Source of the DNA: Xanthomonas indica
Lineage (GTDB): Bacteria; Pseudomonadota; Gammaproteobacteria; Xanthomonadales; Xanthomonadaceae
Direction: 5' to 3'
DNA length: 64,000 nt
NCBI RefSeq assembly: GCF_040529045.1
Contig: NZ_CP131914.1
Coordinates: 1,100,501-1,164,500 of the forward strand
The notes below the pieces were generated by a model. The model worked only from the letters and a program-made list of their open reading frames with translations, searched no databases and was not told the origin of the DNA. A program made the position numbers and the translations under genes. This document shows positions 54,649 through 62,489 of the stretch, piece after piece (positions within the stretch are counted from its first letter, which is position 1; every line of letters begins with the position of its first letter).

Positions 54649-54844
54649 GTGGGGTGGCCGGCAAGCGCCTGGGAGGGCGGGCGTTGGCGCGCTGGGGGAT
54701 TGGTTCAGTCAGGACGGCAGCGTGCGCGTGTGATCTCTGCAGGTGGGGATCGCCAGGTTGCCCCAGCCAGCGGTGGCCCTTGTGGGGAGTCACCTGTCAT
54801 GCAGCCACGACAAGTGAAGTCGAACGCCGACTGACACCCTCCGT

Positions 54845-54950
54845 CGTCGGGACTGAAGTCCCTCCCACAAAGATGCCCAGCGCATTCCTGTAGGAGCGGC
54901 TTCAGCCGCGACGGGCGTTACCGGTGACGCCTGTCGCGGCTGAAGCCGCT
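54845..54950. repeat. REP pair, right arm split by the IS110 element
   Basis: A GGGACTGAAGTCCCTCCCAC copy (54849-54868) and GTAGGAGCGGCTTCAGCCGC (54891-54910) are followed by the inverted arm GCGGCTGAAGCCGCT. That arm stops at 54950 and resumes as CTCCTAC at 56097 on the far side of the insertion. Confidence 0.92.
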
Positions 54951-54960
54951 TGTGTCTTAT

Positions 54961-55140
54961 GAGGGTCTATCGTTATAGGTGAGAGCGGAGTGCGGCAGGC
55001 CGTTTAGCCGCAGTGCCAAGCAAGCACGAGTAGGAGTCAGCGCCGCCGCACTCCGTACTCCTGCCTCACAAGCCCGAACAGTTGCCCGAGTCGCGAACTC
55101 GAACTCCACAAGCATGGGCATCGGCAGGAGTGCTCTCACC
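54961..55140 (+). ncRNA. Predicted IS110 bridge RNA
   Basis: Two stem-loops are visible. Target loop: CGGAGTGCGGC (54986-54996) pairs with GCCGCACTCCG (55045-55055). Inside it AGCCGC (55006-55011) equals the left target next to the CT core, and GTAGGAG (55030-55036) is the exact complement of CTCCTAC on the right. Donor loop: ACTCCTGCC (55057-55065) pairs with GGCAGGAGT (55123-55131). Inside it ACAGTTG (55078-55084) equals the element right end (56089-56095), and CACAAG (55107-55112) complements CTTGTG at the left junction (54949-54954). A small 5' hairpin CTAT-CGTT-ATAG precedes. All four guides are present in the expected order. Confidence 0.85.
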
Positions 55141-55165
55141 CCTGAGTCTACTGCGGAGAACGTCT

Positions 55166-56089
55166 ATGCGACGCTTTGTCGGGATCGATGTTGCCAAGGC
55201 CGAACTGGTCATTCATGTCCTGCCGGAGGGCCACACCTGGACCCAGCCGAATACCGCACAGGAGCGGCGTGCGCTGGCCCAGCGCCTGACGGGGCTGGAC
55301 TGCGAGCGGATCGTGCTGGAAGCCAGTGGTGGCTATGAACATGCCCTGCTGCGAGTCCTTCGGGAGGCGGACCTGCCCGCGGCAAGGGTGGCCGCCGATC
55401 GTCCGCGGGACCTGGCCAAGGCCCTTGGCCTGCACGCCAAGACCGACGCCCTGGACGCGCGCCTGTTGGCCATCGCCGCCCAGCACATCCCGGCCACACC
55501 CACAGCCGTACTACCCGAGCATCTTCAGTCCCTGCGCGAATTGCTGGACCTACGCGACACTCTGGTCGGCCAGCGTGATGCCCATCGGCGGCGGCTGGAG
55601 CACATCACCAGCCCCGAGGTGCAAGGCCACTGCCAAGAGGTGATCGCCCTACTGAACCAGAAGATCCAGGCGTTGACGCGGCAGATCGAGCAGCAGGCTA
55701 CGACCTGCTCCACCCTGCCGAAGGTGCCCGGACTTGGCGCGATCCTGCGCGCGGTCCTGGCCGCACGGCTGCCGGAACTGGGCACGTTACCGCCGCGCAA
55801 GCTCGCTGCTCTGGTCGGGCTAGCCCCGTTCAATCGCGACAGCGGCCGCTGGCAGGGCCAGCGTCGCATCAAAGGCGGACGGGCCGAGATCCGACGCGTG
55901 CTGTACATGGCCACCTGGGCCAGCATCCGCGCCAAATCCCCCTTGGCCAAGACCTATGCCCGCCTGCGTGCGGCCGGCAAACCAGCCAAGGTCGCCATCG
56001 TCGCCTGCATGCACAAGTTCCTGCGCTGGCTCAACGCGATTGCGCGTGATCAGGCAGCGTATGCCCCTCCTGCCATCGCGGCTGCATGA
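55166..56089 (+). CDS. IS110-family transposase (bridge-RNA recombinase)
   Basis: 307 aa. The N-terminal RuvC-like DEDD domain shows Asp8 in Gly-Ile-Asp-Val-Ala-Lys, Glu52 in Leu-Glu-Ala-Ser-Gly-Gly-Tyr-Glu, and Asp94/Asp97 in Lys-Thr-Asp-Ala-Leu-Asp-Ala-Arg-Leu. A coiled region (about 125-180) leads to the Tnp domain with Pro-Gly-Leu-Gly, Leu-Val-Gly-Leu-Ala-Pro and the catalytic Ser226 in Asn-Arg-Asp-Ser-Gly, then Lys-Gly-Gly-Arg. All catalytic residues are intact. GGAGA seven bases before ATG 55166 sets the start; the frame upstream belongs to the RNA region. Confidence 0.95.
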   Translation: MRRFVGIDVAKAELVIHVLPEGHTWTQPNTAQERRALAQRLTGLDCERIVLEASGGYEHALLRVLREADLPAARVAADRPRDLAKALGLHAKTDALDARLLAIAAQHIPATPTAVLPEHLQSLRELLDLRDTLVGQRDAHRRRLEHITSPEVQGHCQEVIALLNQKIQALTRQIEQQATTCSTLPKVPGLGAILRAVLAARLPELGTLPPRKLAALVGLAPFNRDSGRWQGQRRIKGGRAEIRRVLYMATWASIRAKSPLAKTYARLRAAGKPAKVAIVACMHKFLRWLNAIARDQAAYAPPAIAAA

Positions 56090-56155
56090 CAGTTGACTCC
56101 TACGATGAGCAACAAGGCAGCGGTTGCGGGCGTACCGCACAGGCGCCGCCTGACC

Positions 56156-56542
56156 TCACCCACCGCGCTCCTGCTCCAGCACCCGCCGCTGCATCTCGTC
56201 CAGGTACTCGTCCAGTTCCTTGACCGAGGTAAAGATCTCGTTCAACGGCACCGCCTTGACCACGTCGAACACCTTGCGGATCTGCGGTTGCGGGTTCACC
56301 ACCAGCACCCGGCCGTCGCGCGCGGCCAACACCTTGCGCGCCTTGAAGATCGAGCGGATGCCGGCGCTGCTGATGTAGTCCAGGTGCGACAGGTCCAGCA
56401 CCAGGGTGGTGATCGGCGTGGCCAGCAGCGGCGCCAGCGCCTCGTCCAGGGCCTGGTAGGTGTGCGTGTCCAGCCGCCCGCTCAGGGTGAGGCGTTGGCG
56501 CTTGTCCTGCGCCGGGTCGATCTGCAGGCTCAACGTGGTCAT
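56156..56542 (-). CDS. STAS-domain anti-sigma factor antagonist
   Basis: 128 aa. STAS fold with the phosphorylatable serine region Leu-Asp-Tyr-Ile-Ser58-Ser59-Ala-Gly-Ile-Arg. When dephosphorylated, such proteins bind and neutralise an anti-sigma kinase. The gene is the last of three with four-base overlaps (phosphatase, kinase, antagonist), a complete partner-switching module. The output sigma factor or effector is not encoded here. Confidence 0.92.
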   Translation of the reverse strand: MTTLSLQIDPAQDKRQRLTLSGRLDTHTYQALDEALAPLLATPITTLVLDLSHLDYISSAGIRSIFKARKVLAARDGRVLVVNPQPQIRKVFDVVKAVPLNEIFTSVKELDEYLDEMQRRVLEQERGG

Positions 56543-56979
56543 GCGGGTGACTCCTGAAGGGAGGGATCGGCGGGCTGCAGCAGGACGATGCGCACGACGT
56601 TGCGGCCGCCGTCGTGGCGGTATTCCAGGCGATCGGCGAGTTGCTGCACCAGGTGCAGGCCGAGGCCGCCGATCGGGCGCTCGGCGATGTCCGCGTCCAG
56701 GTCCGGCACCGGCGCGCTGCGTGGGTCGAAGGCCGGGCCGCTGTCGTGGAACTCCAGCACCAACGCGTCGGGCTGCAGGTGCACGATCACGTCCACCGGC
56801 CGCGGGGCACGGCGCAGGTGGCCGTGCTCCAGGGTGTTGCAGGCCAGCTCCTCGACGATCAGCCGGGTGCGGCTGACCTGCTCGCCGCTCACGCCATGGC
56901 GCAGCAGCGCCGCTTCCACGCTGTCGCTCAGTTGCGCCAGTGCGTCCAGTGCCGGTTCCATCTGCCATCGCAGCATCAT
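56539..56979 (-). CDS. Anti-sigma factor serine kinase (HATPase_c, RsbW-like)
   Basis: 146 aa. The Bergerat ATP fold is seen as Glu-Glu-Leu-Ala-Cys-Asn-Thr-Leu-Glu-His-Gly (N box), Asp-Ser-Gly-Pro-Ala-Phe-Asp (G1) and Gly-Gly-Leu-Gly-Leu-His-Leu-Val (G2). It should phosphorylate the STAS protein encoded next and sequester an effector. ATG 56979 overlaps the phosphatase stop, and the gene stop overlaps the STAS start, so all three are translationally coupled. Confidence 0.92.
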   Translation of the reverse strand: MMLRWQMEPALDALAQLSDSVEAALLRHGVSGEQVSRTRLIVEELACNTLEHGHLRRAPRPVDVIVHLQPDALVLEFHDSGPAFDPRSAPVPDLDADIAERPIGGLGLHLVQQLADRLEYRHDGGRNVVRIVLLQPADPSLQESPA

Positions 56980-58859
56980 CGTGTCGCCTCCCTTGCCGAA
57001 TCCTGGCGTAGCCGGATCGCCAGCAGGGTAATGTCGTCGGACTGCGGTGCCGGCGCGGTGAACGCCTGCACGTCGGCCAGCACGGCGGCGCATTGCGCCT
57101 GCGCATCGGCGCCGGGCTGCAGCGCCGCCAGCAGCCGCGCCTCGCCGTAGGCCTGTTCCTGCGCGTCCATCGCCTCGGTGATGCCGTCGGTGTAGCTCAG
57201 CAAGGTGGCGCCGGCGGCCAGGCGCCCGTGCACCACCGGGTAGCGCGACTGCGGCTCCAACCCCAGCGGCGGTCCCGATTCCAGCGGCAGCAGTGCCGCG
57301 TGGCCATCGGCGCCGAGCAGCAACGGCGGCTCGTGGCCGGCGCTGGACAGCCAGTAGTCGCCGCTGTGCACGTCGATCAGCCCGCACAGCACGGTGGCGA
57401 ACATGCACGGCTCGTTGCCTTCCACCAGCCGCTGCGAGGCCGCGATCAGGATCGCATCCGGGCGCGTGTGCCGGCGCGCGGCGATCTCCAGCACGGTCAT
57501 CGCCCGCGCCATGAACAGCGCCGCCGGCACGCCCTTGTCCGACACATCGCCGACCACGAACCACAGCAGCCCCGGCTCGGTCTCGAAGAACTGGTAGAAA
57601 TCGCCGCCGACCATCTCCGCCGGTTCCAGCAGGGCATAGGTCTCCAGGTGCTTGTGGGCGCTGTCGAAGGTGCGCCCGCCCGGCAGCATCGCCTGCTGGA
57701 TGTCGCGCGCGATCGACAGCTCGCTCTGCATGCGCTGCCGCGCCTGCGCCAGCGTGGCGATCTCGTCCAGCTGGCGCTTGATCGAGCCGCGCGCGCTGTC
57801 GAAGGCACGCGCCATCACCCCCACCTCGTCCGCGCGTTCGACATGGCGCAGCGGATAGTCGAACGCGCCCTGGCTGAAATGCAGCGCCGAGTCGGTCAGG
57901 TCCTCGATCGGCCGCACCAGCCGCACGGTGTAGCGATGCAGCAGCCACAACCAAACCGCCAGCGCGGCGGCGCCGGCCAGCGCGCCCCACAGCACGATGC
58001 GGTCCAGCCCGGCCAGGATGTAGTCCTCCGACACGCTCAGCGCAAAGGTCCAGCCGGTGTCGCCCACTGCCGCGCTCTGCGTGAGGTAGCGGGTGCCGTC
58101 CGGCGCGGTGTGCTCGAAGCGCACCGCGGTGTGGGTGTCGGCCGCCTGCGCCAGCGGCGACAGGTCCGGCCGCGCCCGCGCCACGTGCGCCTCCAGGGTG
58201 CGGCGGAAGCGCAGCGCCGGGTCCGGATGCAGCACGAACAGCCCGTCCGGCGACAGCAGCATCGGCTGCAGCCCGCTGCTGGCCGGCAGCTCGGCGACGA
58301 TGGCCTGCAGGCGCTGCAGCGGCACGTCCACGCTCACCATGCCGATCGCCGGCGCCTGCGGGCCGTCGCCGGGCAGGCGCAGCGGCAGGTTGTAGGTGGT
58401 CAGGTAGGTGCCGCCGCTGCTGGCGTCGCTGTACGGCTCGGACCACCAAGGCGCCGGCGCGGCCAGGGTACGCCGGTACCACGGCATGCTGTGCAGGTCG
58501 AAGCCCATCGCCTCCGCCGATTGCTCCTGCACGCCGCCGGCGGTGCGCCGCAGGTGCCAGGCGAAGCCGCGGCCATCGTCCTTCAGCGCGCCGGGCTCGA
58601 TCACCAGCAAGGCGCCGGCGATGTCCGGGTCGCCCTGCAGGGTGGCCTGCAGCAGGGTGCGCAGGTTGAACGGTTGCCGGCCCAAGCCCGCCGCGGTGGC
58701 GGCCAGGGTGCGCCCGCTCACCTGCACCGAGCCCAGCGTGGCATCCAGGCTGCGCGCGGTCTGCTGGGTCAGCCCGGCCACCTCCTCGCGGGCGTTGCGC
58801 ACCATCACCTCGCGCGCGCCCAGGTAGAACAGCAGGGCCAGGCCCAGCAGCAGCGCCAC
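56976..58859 (-). CDS. Sensor serine phosphatase (RsbU/SpoIIE type) with HAMP
   Basis: 627 aa as called. An N-terminal transmembrane helix is followed by a large periplasmic Cache-type sensor domain (about 30-270, Met-Pro-Trp-Tyr-Arg-Arg). A second helix (Gly-Ala-Leu-Ala-Gly-Ala-Ala-Ala-Leu-Ala-Val-Trp) leads to a HAMP domain and a PP2C/SpoIIE phosphatase (Gly-Gly-Asp-Phe-Tyr-Gln, Gly-Asp-Val-Ser-Asp-Lys-Gly-Val-Pro-Ala, Ser-Ala-Gly-His-Glu-Pro, Thr-Asp-Gly-Ile-Thr-Glu). It should dephosphorylate the STAS partner in response to an outside signal. The GTG at 58859 lies inside the first helix. The frame stays open 120 bases upstream without ATG, GTG or TTG, so the true start is uncertain. Confidence 0.88.
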   Translation of the reverse strand: MALLLGLALLFYLGAREVMVRNAREEVAGLTQQTARSLDATLGSVQVSGRTLAATAAGLGRQPFNLRTLLQATLQGDPDIAGALLVIEPGALKDDGRGFAWHLRRTAGGVQEQSAEAMGFDLHSMPWYRRTLAAPAPWWSEPYSDASSGGTYLTTYNLPLRLPGDGPQAPAIGMVSVDVPLQRLQAIVAELPASSGLQPMLLSPDGLFVLHPDPALRFRRTLEAHVARARPDLSPLAQAADTHTAVRFEHTAPDGTRYLTQSAAVGDTGWTFALSVSEDYILAGLDRIVLWGALAGAAALAVWLWLLHRYTVRLVRPIEDLTDSALHFSQGAFDYPLRHVERADEVGVMARAFDSARGSIKRQLDEIATLAQARQRMQSELSIARDIQQAMLPGGRTFDSAHKHLETYALLEPAEMVGGDFYQFFETEPGLLWFVVGDVSDKGVPAALFMARAMTVLEIAARRHTRPDAILIAASQRLVEGNEPCMFATVLCGLIDVHSGDYWLSSAGHEPPLLLGADGHAALLPLESGPPLGLEPQSRYPVVHGRLAAGATLLSYTDGITEAMDAQEQAYGEARLLAALQPGADAQAQCAAVLADVQAFTAPAPQSDDITLLAIRLRQDSAREATR

Positions 58860-59168
58860 CTGCAGCAGGCTGCCCCACAGCAGCAGCCGGGTGCGCAGGC
58901 TGTGCCGCCAGGCGACCGCGGAGGCGTCCTGCGCTGACGAGGCAAGGGCGATGGCGGCGCTCCACGGGGGCCTGGAGCCCGATCATAAGCGCAGCCGCGG
59001 CCGCCCGGCACAGCGGCCGCAGCGGCTGTCCCGCGGGGTGTCCCGGGCCAATGTGACGGTTCGTTCCATACGCTGGCGTACGAGGTCCTGCGGGGCGGTT
59101 GCGCTACACTTGCAGGCTTCGAGAAAACACATGCCATCGCGCGCGTGCGTGCGACCTACGGGAGCGTT

Positions 59169-61859
59169 ATGAACTGGTTGAACGAGGTGCTGCAGAACGA
59201 TCCGAACCCCACTGAGACCCAGGAGTGGATCGAATCGCTCAAGGCCGTCATCGATGTCGCAGGCCCCGAGCGCGCGCATCAGCTGCTGGAGGACATGGTC
59301 GAACTGACCCGTCGTTCCGGCGCCTACCTGCCGTTCTCGCCGACCACCGAGTACGTCAACACCATCGCCCCCGCCAACGAGGCCAAGAGCCCGGGCGATG
59401 CGGCCATCGAGTGGAAGATCCGCTCGATCATCCGCTGGAACGCCATGGCCACCGTGGTCCGCGCCAACCGCAAGCCGGGTGACCTGGGCGGCCACATCGC
59501 CTCCTTCGCCTCCAGCGCCACCCTGTACGACGTGGGCTTCAACCACTTCTGGCGCGCGCCCTCGGACAAGCACCCCGGCGACCTGCTGTACATCCAGGGC
59601 CACAGCTCCCCCGGCATCTACGCCCGCGCCTTCCTGGAAGGCCGCATCAGCGAAGACCAGCTCAACAACTTCCGCATGGAAGTGGACGGGCAGGGCATCT
59701 CCTCCTATCCACACCCGTGGCTGATGCCGGACTTCTGGCAGACCCCCACCGTGTCGATGGGCCTGGGCCCGCTCAGCGCCATCTACCAGGCGCAGTTCAT
59801 GAAGTACCTCGAGCACCGCGGCCTGATCGAGAAGTCCGACCGCAAGGTGTGGTGCTTCATCGGCGACGGCGAGAGCGACGAGCCCGAGACCCTGGGCGCC
59901 ATCGCCCTGGCCGGCCGCGAAGGCCTGGACAACCTGATCTTCGTGGTCAACTGCAACCTGCAGCGCCTGGACGGCCCGGTGCGCGGCAACGGCAAGATCA
60001 TCCAGGAGCTGGAAGGCGTGTTCCGCGGCGGCGGCTGGAACGTCATCAAGCTGCTGTGGGGCGGCTACTGGGACGCCCTGCTGGCCAAGGACACCAACGG
60101 CGTCCTCAAGAAGCTGATGATGGAAACCGTCGACGGCGAGTACCAGAACTGCAAGGCCTTCGGCGGCGCCTATACCCGCGCCAACTTCTTCGGCAAGTAC
60201 CCGGAGACCGCGGCCATGGTCGCCGGCCTGTCCGACGACGACATCTGGCGCCTGAACCGCGGCGGCCACGATCCGCACAAGGTCTATGCCGCCTACCACC
60301 AGGCGGTGAACACCACCGGCATGCCCACCGTGATCCTGGCCAAGACCGTCAAGGGTTACGGCATGGGCTCGGCCGGCGAAGCGCTGAACCCCACCCACCA
60401 GACCAAGAAGCTGGACGACGACGCCGTGCGCGCGTTCCGCGACCGCTTCAACATCCCGCTCAGCGACAAGCAGCTGGCCGATGCCGAGCAGGTGCCGTTC
60501 TACCACCCCGGCCCGGATTCGCCGGAAGTGCAGTACCTGCAGGAGCGCCGCGCCTCCCTCGGCGGCTACCTGCCGCAGCGCCGCCGCAAGGCCGACCTGT
60601 CCATCCCGGCCCCGGGCCTGGACAAGTTCGAGCGCCTGCTCAAGGACAGCGGCGAGCGCACCTACTCCACCACCATGGCCTTCGTGCAGAGCCTCAACAT
60701 CGCCCTGCGCGACAAGGAACTGGGCCCGCGCATCGTGCCGATCGTGGCCGACGAAGCGCGCACCTTCGGCATGGAAGGCATGTTCCGGCAGATCGGCATC
60801 TACGCCCCGTTCGGCCAGAAGTACAAGCCGGTGGACGCCGACCAGTTGATGTTCTACCGCGAGGACCAGTCCGGCCAGGTGCTGCAGCAGGGCATCAGCG
60901 AGCCGGGCGCGATCTCCTCGTGGCTGGCCGCCGGCACCAGCTACTCGGTCAGCAACGTGCCGATGCTGCCGTTCTACATCTACTACTCCATGTTCGGCTT
61001 CCAGCGCGTGGGCGACATCGCCTGGCAGGCGGCAGACATGCGCACCCGTGGCTTCCTGCTCGGCGGCACCGCCGGCCGCACCACGCTCAACGGTGAAGGC
61101 CTGCAGCACGAAGACGGCTTCAGCCAGGTCATCGCCGGCTCCATCCCGAACGTGCGCAGCTACGACCCCACCTTCGGCTACGAAGTCACCGTGGTCATGC
61201 AGTACGGCATCCAGCGGATGATGCAGGAGCAGGTGGACGAGTACTACTACATCACCCTGATGAACGAGAACTACGCCCACCCGGAAATGCCGGCGGGCGC
61301 GGAAGACGGCATCATCAAGGGCATGTACCTGCTCAAGGACGCCGGCAAGCCCAAGAAGGGCGAACTGCGCGTGCAGCTGCTGGGCTCGGGCACCATCCTG
61401 CGCGAAGCCATCGCCGCGGCGGAACTGCTGGACAAGGACTTCGGCGTCACCGCCGACATCTGGTCCTGCCCCAGCTTCAACGAACTGCGCCGCGACGGCT
61501 TCGACGCCGAGCGCTGGAACCGCCTGCACCCGGAAGGCGAACAGCGCAAGCCGTTCGTCACCCAGCTGCTGGAAGGCCGCCAGGGCCCGGCCATCGCCGC
61601 CACCGACTACGTGCGCGCCTTCGCCGACCAGATCCGCGCCTTCGTGCCGATGCACTACACCGTGCTGGGTACGGATGGCTTCGGTCGTTCGGACACGCGT
61701 GCGAACCTGCGCCGGTTCTTTGAGGTCGATCGGTACTACATCGCGCATGCCGCGATTGCGGCGTTGGCGAAGGATGGCAAGATGACGGGCAAGGATGTGG
61801 CCAGGGCGATCAAGCAGTACAAGATTGATCCTGAGAAGGCTAATCCGGTTGGGGTTTAA
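59169..61859 (+). CDS. aceE: Pyruvate dehydrogenase E1 component (homodimeric AceE)
   Basis: 896 aa, AceE size. The thiamine diphosphate motif is Gly-Asp-Gly-Glu-Ser-Asp-Glu running to Val-Val-Asn-Cys-Asn. Other E1 marks include Gly-His-Ser-Ser-Pro-Gly-Ile-Tyr-Ala-Arg and Gly-Gly-Thr-Ala-Gly-Arg-Thr-Thr-Leu-Asn-Gly-Glu-Gly-Leu-Gln-His. It decarboxylates pyruvate and transfers the acetyl group to the E2 lipoyl domain. E2 and E3 genes are not within the window. ATG 59169 follows GGAG and a short spacer. A hairpin lies after the stop. Confidence 0.98.
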   Translation: MNWLNEVLQNDPNPTETQEWIESLKAVIDVAGPERAHQLLEDMVELTRRSGAYLPFSPTTEYVNTIAPANEAKSPGDAAIEWKIRSIIRWNAMATVVRANRKPGDLGGHIASFASSATLYDVGFNHFWRAPSDKHPGDLLYIQGHSSPGIYARAFLEGRISEDQLNNFRMEVDGQGISSYPHPWLMPDFWQTPTVSMGLGPLSAIYQAQFMKYLEHRGLIEKSDRKVWCFIGDGESDEPETLGAIALAGREGLDNLIFVVNCNLQRLDGPVRGNGKIIQELEGVFRGGGWNVIKLLWGGYWDALLAKDTNGVLKKLMMETVDGEYQNCKAFGGAYTRANFFGKYPETAAMVAGLSDDDIWRLNRGGHDPHKVYAAYHQAVNTTGMPTVILAKTVKGYGMGSAGEALNPTHQTKKLDDDAVRAFRDRFNIPLSDKQLADAEQVPFYHPGPDSPEVQYLQERRASLGGYLPQRRRKADLSIPAPGLDKFERLLKDSGERTYSTTMAFVQSLNIALRDKELGPRIVPIVADEARTFGMEGMFRQIGIYAPFGQKYKPVDADQLMFYREDQSGQVLQQGISEPGAISSWLAAGTSYSVSNVPMLPFYIYYSMFGFQRVGDIAWQAADMRTRGFLLGGTAGRTTLNGEGLQHEDGFSQVIAGSIPNVRSYDPTFGYEVTVVMQYGIQRMMQEQVDEYYYITLMNENYAHPEMPAGAEDGIIKGMYLLKDAGKPKKGELRVQLLGSGTILREAIAAAELLDKDFGVTADIWSCPSFNELRRDGFDAERWNRLHPEGEQRKPFVTQLLEGRQGPAIAATDYVRAFADQIRAFVPMHYTVLGTDGFGRSDTRANLRRFFEVDRYYIAHAAIAALAKDGKMTGKDVARAIKQYKIDPEKANPVGV

Positions 61860-61911
61860 CCCGAATCGTTAGGTTGTAAGAGCTATACCCCTCCCGCCAC
61901 GCGAGAGGTCA

Positions 61912-61949
61912 GGCCGCCAGCGGTAGAGAGTGCTCTTCCGCTGGCGGCC
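61912..61949 (+). terminator. Hairpin, probable terminator of aceE
   Basis: GGCCGCCAGCGG pairs with CCGCTGGCGGCC, 12 perfect base pairs, around a 14-base loop. The following TTGCATTT is a weak T-run, so termination is likely but not certain. Confidence 0.7.
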
Positions 61950-62489
61950 TTGCATTTGAAGGACCGCGGACATTTCCCCGAAATCCGCCAAGTGCTGCAG
62001 GGATCGAGGCCGGCAACAAGCCGGCTCGAGTGGCGGTAATCTTCAATCCCTCATCTTGTCTACCGTGGCTGCGTGACAGTGCACGGCAGGCAGAGCGATG
62101 ATGTGACTCTCGTCACTCTGGTCAAAGCCATCTACACATAATCCTCAGGCATGCCGACCTGAAGAGGTAATGGCTATGCATTAAGCCGTCGTATCTAGAA
62201 AGTGAGAAGCGCTGCTCGTGAAGTATCGGTGTGTGCGCCGACGCGCGAGACGCCCACTGGCGGGTAGTCTGAGTGGTGAAGCGATTGCGCTGCGTCTGGC
62301 TGGCTGGGTGGGTGGGAAAGTCGTTGATCCGTTGCGATCTAATGTAGTTGCCTATGTGGATATGAGGCTGACAGATTGATCAAGTGTTAAGAGATTGATT
62401 CCGAGGAGAGCGGATAAGCCAGGGTTTTAGACGAAGCGGTAAAGAGGGGCGGCACAAGCTGCTCTTTTATTATTTTTCATGGGGGCGTA
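61950..62489. other. Transition into AT-rich segment, no gene
   Basis: Base composition falls from chromosome-typical GC to clearly AT-richer within this 540-base stretch. No frame is supported and no tRNA or integrase is seen. Close to its end TAAAGAG and CTCTTTTA (about 62439-62470) form a terminator-like hairpin just before the PIN-domain gene. Confidence 0.5.

Larger units (their letters stand above)
54949..56098 (+). mobile_element. IS110-family insertion sequence inside a REP palindrome
   Basis: The REP arm GAAGCCGCTCCTAC is interrupted: GAAGCCGCT ends at 54950 and CTCCTAC restarts at 56097. A CT dinucleotide is present at both junctions (54949-54950 and 56097-56098), as for the CT core used by IS621-type recombination. 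The long 5' end (about 215 bases) and very short 3' end (about 7 bases) place the RNA-coding end on the left, as in the IS110 group. There are no terminal inverted repeats, as is normal for the family. One intact transposase gene is present. Confidence 0.9.

Noticed and set aside
61860..62489. tRNA or integrase attachment site at the edge of the AT-rich segment
   Set aside because: No tRNA-like sequence, integrase gene or direct repeat pair was found within the window.
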